Shown here: positions 1 to 6,451 of the stretch, one piece after another
How the letters are laid out: every line of letters begins with the position of its first letter
Numbering within the stretch: the stretch's first letter is position 1
DNA from: Ruminococcus sp. UBA1780
GTDB lineage: Bacteria; Bacillota; Clostridia; Oscillospirales; Ruminococcaceae
DNA length: 11,252 bases
Direction: 5' to 3'
NCBI GenBank assembly: GCA_002315235.1
Contig: DCGK01000081.1
Location: 1 to 11,252 of the forward strand
Notes under the pieces: generated by a model
What the model saw: only the letters and a program-made list of their open reading frames with translations
Told to the model about the DNA's origin: nothing
Databases searched by the model: none
Translations under genes and position numbers: made by a program

Positions 1-2
1 TT

Positions 3-578
3 GGAATTGGTCCTGCAGGTACAGGTAAGACTTATCTTGCTGTTGCAATGGCCGTAAAGGCTTTCAAGGCACACGAGATAACAAAGATTATTCTTACAAG
101 ACCTGCCGTTGAGGCCGGCGAAAGTCTCGGATTTCTTCCGGGTGATCTTCAGGACAAGGTTGACCCTTATCTCAGACCTCTTTATGACGGCCTGTTTGAT
201 ATGATGGGTGCTGAAACCTTCCAGAAGCACATGGAAAGAGGTACCATCGAGGTTGCTCCTCTTGCGTATATGAGAGGCCGTACACTTGATGATGCGTTTA
301 TCATTCTTGATGAAGCACAGAACACCACACCGGAACAGATTAAGATGTTCCTTACACGTCTCGGAAACAACAGCAAAATGGTCATTACAGGTGACGTTAC
401 GCAGATTGACCTTCCGTCAAGCAAAAAATCAGGTCTTGTCGAGGTCACAAAGGTTCTTAAAAATGTCGATGATATTTCAATCCAGAAATTCTCCGACAAG
501 GACGTTGTAAGACACAAGCTTGTTCAGGACATTATAAAAGCATACGAGAAATATTTCGAAGAAGGGAAGAAAAAATAA
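3..578 (+). CDS. phoH: PhoH-family ATPase, 3' part (5' end outside window)
   Basis: This open frame enters from the left edge, and 191 codons are visible before the TAA at 576-578. The first visible residues are the Walker A P-loop (GPAGTGKT, visible residues 3-10). A Walker B strand follows (AFIILDEAQN), then the sensor-like VITGD motif. These are the hallmarks of the PhoH ATPase domain, an SF1-like P-loop fold. Family members are about 320 residues, so roughly 130 N-terminal residues (often a KH-like region) lie outside the window. PhoH is a cytoplasmic nucleotide-binding protein of uncertain role, often linked to RNA metabolism. Its near-constant neighbour is ybeY, which starts 3 nt after its stop here, so co-transcription is very likely. 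The C-terminus is lysine-rich and looks complete. Confidence 0.93.
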   Translation, partial: GIGPAGTGKTYLAVAMAVKAFKAHEITKIILTRPAVEAGESLGFLPGDLQDKVDPYLRPLYDGLFDMMGAETFQKHMERGTIEVAPLAYMRGRTLDDAFIILDEAQNTTPEQIKMFLTRLGNNSKMVITGDVTQIDLPSSKKSGLVEVTKVLKNVDDISIQKFSDKDVVRHKLVQDIIKAYEKYFEEGKKK

Positions 579-581
579 ATT

Positions 582-1088
582 ATGTCAAAGCTCAAGGTGT
601 ATATCAAAAATTCTCAGTCAGAGGTAAAGGTTCCTGTAGGTATCAGACTTCTTATCAGACGCTGCTGCCAGGCTGTTCTCATCACTGAAAATTTTAAGAG
701 AGATACAGAAGTAAGCGTTTCATTTATCAACAACAAGGAAATAAGAAATCTTAACAGAATCTACAGAGACAAGGACAAGTCAACAGACGTTCTTTCATTT
801 CCTCTCGGCGAGGACGGAAACTATGATATTAACACAGAAACCGGTTATGTAATGCTTGGTGACATAGTTATCTCACTTGAAACAGCTATCAAGCAGGCTG
901 AGAATTTCGGACATTCACTTGAGAGAGAAATTGGTTTCCTTACAGTTCATTCAATGCTTCATCTTCTTGGTTACGACCATGAAACAAGTACTCTTGAAGC
1001 AAGAATAATGAGAGAAAAGGAAGAGGCAGTTCTTGAAAAGCTCGGTATTTCAAGAGACGCAACTTTCGTTTCAAAAGCAGCACAGTAA
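582..1088 (+). CDS. ybeY: rRNA maturation endoribonuclease YbeY
   Basis: This 168-residue protein is the usual length for YbeY (about 150-170). The zinc-binding signature HSMLHLLGYDH is at residues 123-133, with the three metal ligands H123, H127 and H133. The upstream family motif RDKDKSTDVLSFP is at residues 62-74. YbeY is a single-strand-specific metalloendoribonuclease of the cytoplasm. It takes part in 16S rRNA 3' maturation and 70S quality control. The ATG at 582 is the only start that gives the family N-terminus (KVYIKN). A purine-rich AAGGG at 562-566, inside the end of phoH, is a rather distant ribosome binding site (15 nt), so translational coupling with phoH across the 3-nt gap is plausible. 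It is followed after 9 nt by era, a partner in 30S biogenesis. Confidence 0.96.
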   Translation: MSKLKVYIKNSQSEVKVPVGIRLLIRRCCQAVLITENFKRDTEVSVSFINNKEIRNLNRIYRDKDKSTDVLSFPLGEDGNYDINTETGYVMLGDIVISLETAIKQAENFGHSLEREIGFLTVHSMLHLLGYDHETSTLEARIMREKEEAVLEKLGISRDATFVSKAAQ

Positions 1089-1097
1089 GGAAAGGAA

Positions 1098-2000
1098 ATG
1101 CTAATGACAAAAACAGTATTTATCACTATAGCAGGCAAAACAAACGCAGGTAAATCATCACTTCTCAACGCTCTTATCGGTGAAAAAATTGCATCGGTAA
1201 GCAGCAAGAGCCAGACAACAAGAACAAAGATCACGGGTGTGGTAAATGTAGATGAGACACAGCTTGTTTTCATTGATACACCTGGTCTTCACAAGGCTAA
1301 GAACAAGCTGAGTGAATACATGCTTAAGGCTGTAAGAGAATCAGCTTCGGATATTGACGCAGTGTTCTTCATGGTTGACTGTACAAAGAAAATCGGGGAT
1401 CAGGAAAGGGATATGCTTCGTTCTGTAGGCGCATCAAAGACTCCTCTGGTTCTTATTCTCAACAAGATTGATCTGCTTAAGGATAAGACTGTTCTTGCTC
1501 AGAAGATAGCGGAACTCAGCTCGGAATTTAATTTTGACGATGTTATTCCGATAAGCGTTCTTGAAAATGACGGTGTTGAGCTCGTACGTGAAAAAGCGCT
1601 TTCACTTGCTGTTGAAGGACCGCATTTCTTTGCTGACGACGCAATCACAGACCAGCCTGAAAAAATAATTGCAGGCGAGATTATCAGGGAAAAGCTTCTT
1701 GAGCTTCTTGACGATGAGGTTCCTCATGGTATTGCAGTTGCAGTTGAGTCCATGAGAGAACGTGAAGACAAGGATCTTCTTGATATATCTGCTGTTATTT
1801 TCTGCGAGAGGGATTCCCACAAGGGTATCGTTATCGGCAAGGGCGGAAAGATGCTTAAGAGAGCGGCTACACTTTCAAGACAGGAGCTCGAGGAGTTCTT
1901 CCAGATAAAAGTCAATCTTCAGTGCTGGGTTAAGGTTAAGGAAGACTGGCGCAACAGAGATGCCATCATAAGAACTCTCGGACTTTCAGACAATAACTGA
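1098..2000 (+). CDS. era: GTPase Era, 30S ribosome assembly
   Basis: The 300-residue length is typical of Era. GTPase motifs in order are G1 GKTNAGKS (13-20), switch I SQTTRTKITG (38-47), G3 DTPG (60-63) and G4 NKID (122-125). The G5 region, PISVLENDG (151-159), has SV where many members have SA. The C-terminal KH RNA-binding domain carries GIVIGKGGKMLK (243-254). Era binds the 3' end of 16S rRNA and helps assemble and check the small subunit, acting at the cytoplasm-membrane boundary. Two starts are possible: ATG 1098 (MLMTKTVF) or ATG 1104 (MTKTVF). The ribosome binding site AAGGAAAGG (1087-1095) overlaps the ybeY stop. It gives 8 nt to ATG 1104 from its second GG, and 7 nt to ATG 1098 from its first AAGG, so the choice is open. 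dgkA and cdd, which separate ybeY from era in Bacillus, are absent. Confidence 0.96.
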   Translation: MLMTKTVFITIAGKTNAGKSSLLNALIGEKIASVSSKSQTTRTKITGVVNVDETQLVFIDTPGLHKAKNKLSEYMLKAVRESASDIDAVFFMVDCTKKIGDQERDMLRSVGASKTPLVLILNKIDLLKDKTVLAQKIAELSSEFNFDDVIPISVLENDGVELVREKALSLAVEGPHFFADDAITDQPEKIIAGEIIREKLLELLDDEVPHGIAVAVESMREREDKDLLDISAVIFCERDSHKGIVIGKGGKMLKRAATLSRQELEEFFQIKVNLQCWVKVKEDWRNRDAIIRTLGLSDNN

Positions 2001-2032
2001 TATGTTACGGGCGAATACAGGATGTGATACAA

Positions 2033-2788
2033 ATGCAGCTGACGACAGTCAGTGGTCTTGTAATAAGAGAACGGCAGTCAGGGGATAACGACAAATTTCT
2101 TGATATACTTACAGAAACAGACGGAGTTGTTGAGGTCATGGCAAAGGGTGTGAAAAAATACACCTGCCCTTTTGCTGCGGCCTCGCAGCTCTACGCTTAT
2201 TCCCGGTTCTGTCTTTCATACAGGCGCGGAAGATACTACATCGACAGCGCAGAACCTGTTAAAATATTTTATTCGGTAAGAGAGGAACTCGAAAGGTTCT
2301 CTCTCGTTTCTTATTTTTCAGAGGTTATTTCATTCTGCCAGTTTCCCGATAAGGAAAACAGCAGGGATATACTCAGACTGTTCCTGAATATCCTTCACTA
2401 TCTTACCGAAGGTACCAGGGAGATGTCACTTCTGAAGAGTATTTTTGAGCTGAGGCTTATGTCTGAAACAGGACACATGCCTGACGTTGTGGGATGCAGT
2501 GTGTGCAGACAGTATCAGACGGATAAAATGTATTTTTCAGCAGCAAAGGGGAATCTTTACTGTGAGAACTGTTATTCCGCGCATCCTGAACACGGAGCAG
2601 TATGTATAGGACCGTCCGTGCTTCATGCGGTAAGACACATAGTGCTTACTGATTTTGACAGGCTTTTTAATTTTAAACTTTCCGGGGACAGCATGACTGT
2701 TCTTTCAGATATTTCGGAACAGTATCTGCTGATACATCTCGGAAGAAGCAGATTTAAAACACTTGATTTTTATAATTCACTCTGCTGA
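2033..2788 (+). CDS. recO: DNA repair protein RecO
   Basis: This RecO-type recombination mediator has 251 residues from the ATG at 2033. The N-terminal OB-fold region runs from LTTVSGLVIRERQSGDND to about residue 80. A helical domain follows, with a four-cysteine zinc finger (CSVC at 155-158, CENC at 177-180). The C-terminal LGRSRFKTLDFY matches the family end. RecO works with RecF and RecR to load RecA on SSB-coated single-stranded DNA and also anneals strands. A GTG at 2024 would add three residues, but AGGA at 2019-2022 lies only 1 nt before it. The same AGGA is 10 nt from ATG 2033, which is therefore preferred. It sits 32 nt after era, the common Firmicutes order, and its TGA overlaps the first possible mutS2 ATG as TGATG. 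Confidence 0.93.
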   Translation: MQLTTVSGLVIRERQSGDNDKFLDILTETDGVVEVMAKGVKKYTCPFAAASQLYAYSRFCLSYRRGRYYIDSAEPVKIFYSVREELERFSLVSYFSEVISFCQFPDKENSRDILRLFLNILHYLTEGTREMSLLKSIFELRLMSETGHMPDVVGCSVCRQYQTDKMYFSAAKGNLYCENCYSAHPEHGAVCIGPSVLHAVRHIVLTDFDRLFNFKLSGDSMTVLSDISEQYLLIHLGRSRFKTLDFYNSLC

Positions 2789-2817
2789 TGCGCACTGTGA
2801 ATTTACGGGTAAAAGAA

Positions 2818-5196
2818 ATGAACAAATACTATAAAACACTTGAACTTCACAAGGTTCTTGAAATGCTTGCTGCTCATACATCAAATGAAGCAACAAGGCA
2901 GATGGCTCTCAATATAAAGCCGGAAACTGACCTTGAGGAAGTAAAGAGAGAGATTGATAAGGTTACGCAGGCTTTTGAACTTTCTGTAAGGTTCGGAACG
3001 CCTCCTTTTTCTGATTTTAAGGATGTGAACGGACATCTCAGAAGAGCAAAGTCCGGCGGACGTCTTTCGCTTAAGGACCTTCTTGAGGTTCTGTCCATGC
3101 TTAAGCAGATCAAGGGGGTACACGACTGGTACAGGCACTGCGAGGACACGAAAACAGACCTTGACTATCTCTTTAACAATCTCATACCGAATGATGCTCT
3201 TCTGACAAGACTTGAGACATCCATTGTTTCAGAGGAGGAGCTTTCGGACGGTGCAAGCTCCGAACTTGCGAATATACGAAGAAAAATAAGACAGACAGGA
3301 GCAAAGCTGCGTTCAACTCTCGACAAGATGGTGAAATCATCATCAATGCAGAAATGCCTTCAGGAATCTGTAGTCACAATGAGAGACGGACGATACGTTC
3401 TTCCTGTCAAATCAGAATACAAGGGTGCGGTACCGGGTCTTGTTCATGATACATCATCAACAGGCCAGACATACTTCATCGAGCCTATGTCAATTGTTGA
3501 CTGCAACAATGACATCCGAATTCTCGAAAGCCAGGAGCAGGAGGAAACTGACCGCATTATACGCGCTCTTACTGCCGAATGCGCACAGAGCGCTGACAGT
3601 ATTTCAGAAGGCTTCAGAGTATGTACAATTCTTAATCTTTATTTTGCAAAGGCAAATTTTGCAGCAAAGATTAAGGCGTCCACTCCTGTTATTTCAGATG
3701 ACGGGGTTATAGAGCTAAGGAAGGCACGTCATCCTCTTATTGACCCTCAGAAGGTTGTACCGGTTGATATTTCAATAGGTGAGGAATACAGCGCACTTAT
3801 TATAACCGGTCCGAATACAGGCGGTAAGACTGTTTCCCTGAAGACAACGGGGCTTCTCGTGCTTATGACAATGTGCGGAATGCTCATTCCTGCGGCGGAA
3901 GGAAGCCGTATTTCAATATTTGAAAATATTCTTGTTGATATTGGAGACAACCAGAGCATTGAGATGAATCTCTCGACATTCTCCTCACACATCAATCAGG
4001 TAATTGATATTATTGACAGGGCTGACAGAAGGTCACTGGTTCTTCTTGACGAGCTTGGTTCAGGAACTGATCCTGTTGAAGGTGCGGCACTTGCTGTATC
4101 CGTTATCGAAAGACTTAAGGCAGACGGAGCAAAGCTCATGGTTACAACCCATTATCAGGAGCTTAAAATCTATGCAATAGAGTCTGAGGATACGCAGAAC
4201 GCGTCCTGTGAATTTAACATTGAAACTCTCAGGCCTACGTACAGGCTTGTTATGGGTTCACCGGGTAAATCAAACGCCTTTGCTATCTGTCAGAGCCTTG
4301 GTATGCCTTCAGATGTTATTGATGAGGCAAAGTCACTAGTAAGTGAAGAAAACATGCGCTTTGAAAAGGTAATTGAAAATCTTGAGGCGGCAAGGACAGA
4401 GCTTGAGAAGCAGAATGCAGAACTTGAAAAGCTCAGACGCGAGGCAAGGGAAAATGCTGAAAAGATTCAGAAGGAGCTTGCTGAGCTTGAGGATCTCAAG
4501 GAGAAGGAGCTCGAAAAGGCAAGAAGCATTTCAATGAATATCATTGAAAATACAAAGGTTAAGTCAAATGAGCTTCTTGACGAGCTTCAGTCTATGAAGA
4601 AGCAGAAGAACAAGGCAAAGCTTGATACTATAGTATCTGATGCTGAACGTATAAGCAAAAGTAGTCTGAATAAGATGTATGACAACGCCAACCCTGTTGT
4701 AAAGAAAAAGCAGACTGACAACTACAAACTGCCTCGTGCACTGAAGACAGGTGACTATGTATTCATTCCTTCAATGAACAAAAACGGAACAGTTGTCAGC
4801 AATCAGGATGCAAAGGGATTTGTATTTGTTCAGGCCGGTATAATGAAGATGAAGATGAACATTACGGATCTTCGTCTTGCAGAAAAGCAGCCGCAGCAGA
4901 ATCAGAACAAGGCTAAGTTTACACCTAAGAAAAATACAGCTTCGCGCCAGGTTCAGCAGGAGCTTGACATCAGAGGCTTTGCAGCTGATGAGGGCGTAAT
5001 GGAGCTTGATATGTTCATTAATCATGCAGTTATGACAGGACTTACTCTTGTAACTGTTATTCACGGCAAGGGAACAGGTATTTTAAGAAATGCCGTTCAT
5101 GCGCGGCTTAAGAAAATGCCTGTTGTAAAAAGCTACAGACTTGGCGTTTACGGCGAAGGCGAAGACGGTGTTACAATCATTGAACTGAAGCACTGA
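2818..5196 (+). CDS. mutS2: Endonuclease MutS2 (MutS-like ATPase with Smr domain)
   Basis: The gene encodes 792 residues from ATG 2818, or 802 from ATG 2788 (numbering below is from 2788). Order of parts: MutS-like core and lever region (about 20-300), Walker A GPNTGGKT (341-348), Walker B LVLLDE (417-422) with the following GSGTDP, a long charged coiled coil (about 515-625), a KOW-like beta segment (about 650-697), and a C-terminal Smr domain (725-802) with LDIRG (726-730) and HGKGTG (759-764). The N-terminal MutS mismatch domain is absent, as expected for MutS2. The family suppresses homologous recombination and, in Bacillus, acts on collided ribosomes. ATG 2818 (MNKYYKTLELHKVLE) gives the usual family N-terminus. 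ATG 2788 overlaps the recO stop and may serve coupling. Adding mutS2 to the recO operon links recombination and rescue functions. Confidence 0.95.
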   Translation: MNKYYKTLELHKVLEMLAAHTSNEATRQMALNIKPETDLEEVKREIDKVTQAFELSVRFGTPPFSDFKDVNGHLRRAKSGGRLSLKDLLEVLSMLKQIKGVHDWYRHCEDTKTDLDYLFNNLIPNDALLTRLETSIVSEEELSDGASSELANIRRKIRQTGAKLRSTLDKMVKSSSMQKCLQESVVTMRDGRYVLPVKSEYKGAVPGLVHDTSSTGQTYFIEPMSIVDCNNDIRILESQEQEETDRIIRALTAECAQSADSISEGFRVCTILNLYFAKANFAAKIKASTPVISDDGVIELRKARHPLIDPQKVVPVDISIGEEYSALIITGPNTGGKTVSLKTTGLLVLMTMCGMLIPAAEGSRISIFENILVDIGDNQSIEMNLSTFSSHINQVIDIIDRADRRSLVLLDELGSGTDPVEGAALAVSVIERLKADGAKLMVTTHYQELKIYAIESEDTQNASCEFNIETLRPTYRLVMGSPGKSNAFAICQSLGMPSDVIDEAKSLVSEENMRFEKVIENLEAARTELEKQNAELEKLRREARENAEKIQKELAELEDLKEKELEKARSISMNIIENTKVKSNELLDELQSMKKQKNKAKLDTIVSDAERISKSSLNKMYDNANPVVKKKQTDNYKLPRALKTGDYVFIPSMNKNGTVVSNQDAKGFVFVQAGIMKMKMNITDLRLAEKQPQQNQNKAKFTPKKNTASRQVQQELDIRGFAADEGVMELDMFINHAVMTGLTLVTVIHGKGTGILRNAVHARLKKMPVVKSYRLGVYGEGEDGVTIIELKH

Positions 5197-5220
5197 CGAC
5201 TTCACTAACTTCACTATAAT
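5193..5220 (+). promoter_or_regulatory. Candidate promoter of the RNase Z gene
   Basis: In the 48-bp gap after mutS2, a perfect TATAAT (5215-5220) lies 16 nt after CTGACG (5193-5198), which matches TTGACA at four of six positions. The region between them is a perfect tandem 9-mer, ACTTCACTA twice (5199-5207 and 5208-5216). It implies that rnz can be transcribed separately from the phoH-mutS2 operon. This call is from motifs only. Confidence 0.45.
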
Positions 5221-5244
5221 TAATACTTACAGGAGTTTGAATAA

Positions 5245-6156
5245 ATGGTAGATATATGTCTGGCAGGAACAGGCGGTATGATGCCGCTTCACAACAGATG
5301 GCTTACCTGCTGTTATATGGAGTACAACGGAAAGGCAATCCTTATCGACTGCGGTGAGGGAACACAGATTGCACTTGTGGAGGCAGACTGCAAGCTCAGC
5401 AAGCTTGAAACTCTGCTGATTACTCACTTTCACGCAGATCATATTTCGGGACTTCCGGGACTTCTTCTTTCGCTTGGAAATTATTCCAAGAAAACCCCTC
5501 TTAAAATATACGGACCTAAGGGGCTTACAGAAATTGTCAACAATCTCTGCTGTATCTGTGGAAAACTCCCTTACGAAATCCGGTGTATTGAATTTCCGAC
5601 AAATGAGATTACTGAGTTCTCAGTACCTGAAATTGATGAAATGATTTCAGTAAGAGCGTTTCCTCTTAAACACAGGGTACCGTGTCTCGGTTACTCGTTT
5701 GTATTCTCACGCAAGCCTGTTTTCAATCCGCAGAAGGCGGAAAGCCTTGGTATTCCGAAGCAGATGTGGAAGCTTCTTCACAAGGGAGAAACAGTTGAAT
5801 TTGAAGGAAATACATACACAACTGAGATGGTAACCGACGGACTGAGGAAACCTGTGAAGGTGACATATGCAACTGACTCACGTCCTGTTGATACAATTGC
5901 TGATGAAGCCTTCCGTGCTGATCTTTTCATTTGCGAGGGAATGTACGGAGATGAAGAGCATGCTGACAGCATGAAGGAAAAGGGTCACATGCTTATTTCC
6001 GATGCAATCAGACTGGCAGAGCTTGCAGAGGCTGAGAGACTATGGCTCACACACTACAGTCCCGCAATGACATGTCCGTCAGTGTACGAGAAGGGAATAA
6101 AGAAAAAATTTCCTGCTGCCGTTGTAAGTACAGACGGTCAGAAGATTAATCTCTGA
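5245..6156 (+). CDS. rnz: Ribonuclease Z (tRNA 3' processing, metallo-beta-lactamase fold)
   Basis: This 303-residue metallo-beta-lactamase-fold protein has the full set of zinc ligands: H61, H63, D65 and H66 in THFHADH, H143 in KHRVPCLGY, D211 in YATDSRP, and H270 in LTHYSP. The string GLPGLL straight after the first motif, and a middle segment of the form NPQKAESLGIP...KGETV (161-184), are specific to the RNase Z/ElaC group. They separate it from generic hydrolases. The enzyme cuts precursor tRNAs after the discriminator base, acting in the cytoplasm as a dimer. AGGAG (5231-5235) lies 9 nt before the ATG. It follows mutS2 by 48 nt, with its own likely promoter, and ends 6 nt before a strong terminator, so it closes the rightward block. 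Length and motifs suggest a functional gene. Confidence 0.9.
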   Translation: MVDICLAGTGGMMPLHNRWLTCCYMEYNGKAILIDCGEGTQIALVEADCKLSKLETLLITHFHADHISGLPGLLLSLGNYSKKTPLKIYGPKGLTEIVNNLCCICGKLPYEIRCIEFPTNEITEFSVPEIDEMISVRAFPLKHRVPCLGYSFVFSRKPVFNPQKAESLGIPKQMWKLLHKGETVEFEGNTYTTEMVTDGLRKPVKVTYATDSRPVDTIADEAFRADLFICEGMYGDEEHADSMKEKGHMLISDAIRLAELAEAERLWLTHYSPAMTCPSVYEKGIKKKFPAAVVSTDGQKINL

Positions 6157-6162
6157 TAAAAC

Positions 6163-6209
6163 AAAAACACCGCTGAACTGCTTAATTATGCAGTTCAGCG
6201 GTGTTTTTT
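6163..6209 (+). terminator. Strong, probably bidirectional intrinsic terminator
   Basis: A perfect 19-bp stem (6163-6181 with 6190-6208) closes an 8-nt loop (TTAATTAT). Its GC-rich core is CACCGCTGAACTGC, and six T (6204-6209) follow on the + strand. On the minus strand the opposite A-run reads as TTTTTG followed by more T, so it could also stop leftward transcripts from the SH3 protein gene. It is 6 nt after the rnz stop. Confidence 0.92.
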
Positions 6210-6216
6210 ATAGCTG

Positions 6217-6283
6217 TTAAGGAAACACTGCAAGCAGGATGTGCGTCAAATCTTCAGATGTGATTTAATCAGTGTTTCCTTAA
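6217..6283. repeat. 14-bp inverted repeat pair, small palindromic intergenic element
   Basis: TTAAGGAAACACTG (6217-6230) is repeated perfectly in inverse orientation at 6270-6283, around 39 nt. A smaller pair (AAATC 6248-6252, GATTT 6262-6266) is nested inside. There is no T-run after it, so it is not a normal terminator. The perfect ends and the intergenic position between converging genes suggest a MITE-like or REP-like dispersed repeat. Only one copy is in this window, so the repeat family is inferred. Confidence 0.6.
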
Positions 6284-6451
6284 AGTACGGATCGCTGCGT
6301 ACGGCAGTTACTCTTCCGGCTTCGCACATACATGGCGCGTTTTGTCAGGAAAGCGGCAGTATACATGAACCTGCCCTGGCACGTTATGCGAATCTGAAAA
6401 ACTGTGCGAAGTCTCCACAGCAACCGCCGTACTCCGCTGTGGTGTAAAAAT
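6284..6451. other. Gene-free, structured intergenic stretch
   Basis: No convincing gene is seen here. Nested complementary segments are present: GTACGGC 6299-6305 with GCCGTAC 6426-6432, CTTCGCACA 6320-6328 with TGTGCGAAG 6403-6411, and GGCAG 6355-6359 with CTGCC 6371-6375. A further local hairpin is CCACAGC 6415-6421 with GCTGTGG 6436-6442. The GC content is higher than in the flanks. It may be the body of a dispersed repeat continuing from the palindrome at 6217-6283, or a structured RNA. A 68-codon frame (6241-6447) runs through it, but it has no ribosome binding site and crosses the palindrome arm. Confidence 0.4.

Noticed and set aside
6241..6447. 68-codon rightward frame in the intergenic repeat region
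   Set aside because: There is no ribosome binding site, it starts inside the palindromic element and crosses its right arm, and it overlaps nested complementary segments. It is more likely an artefact of a repeat than a gene.
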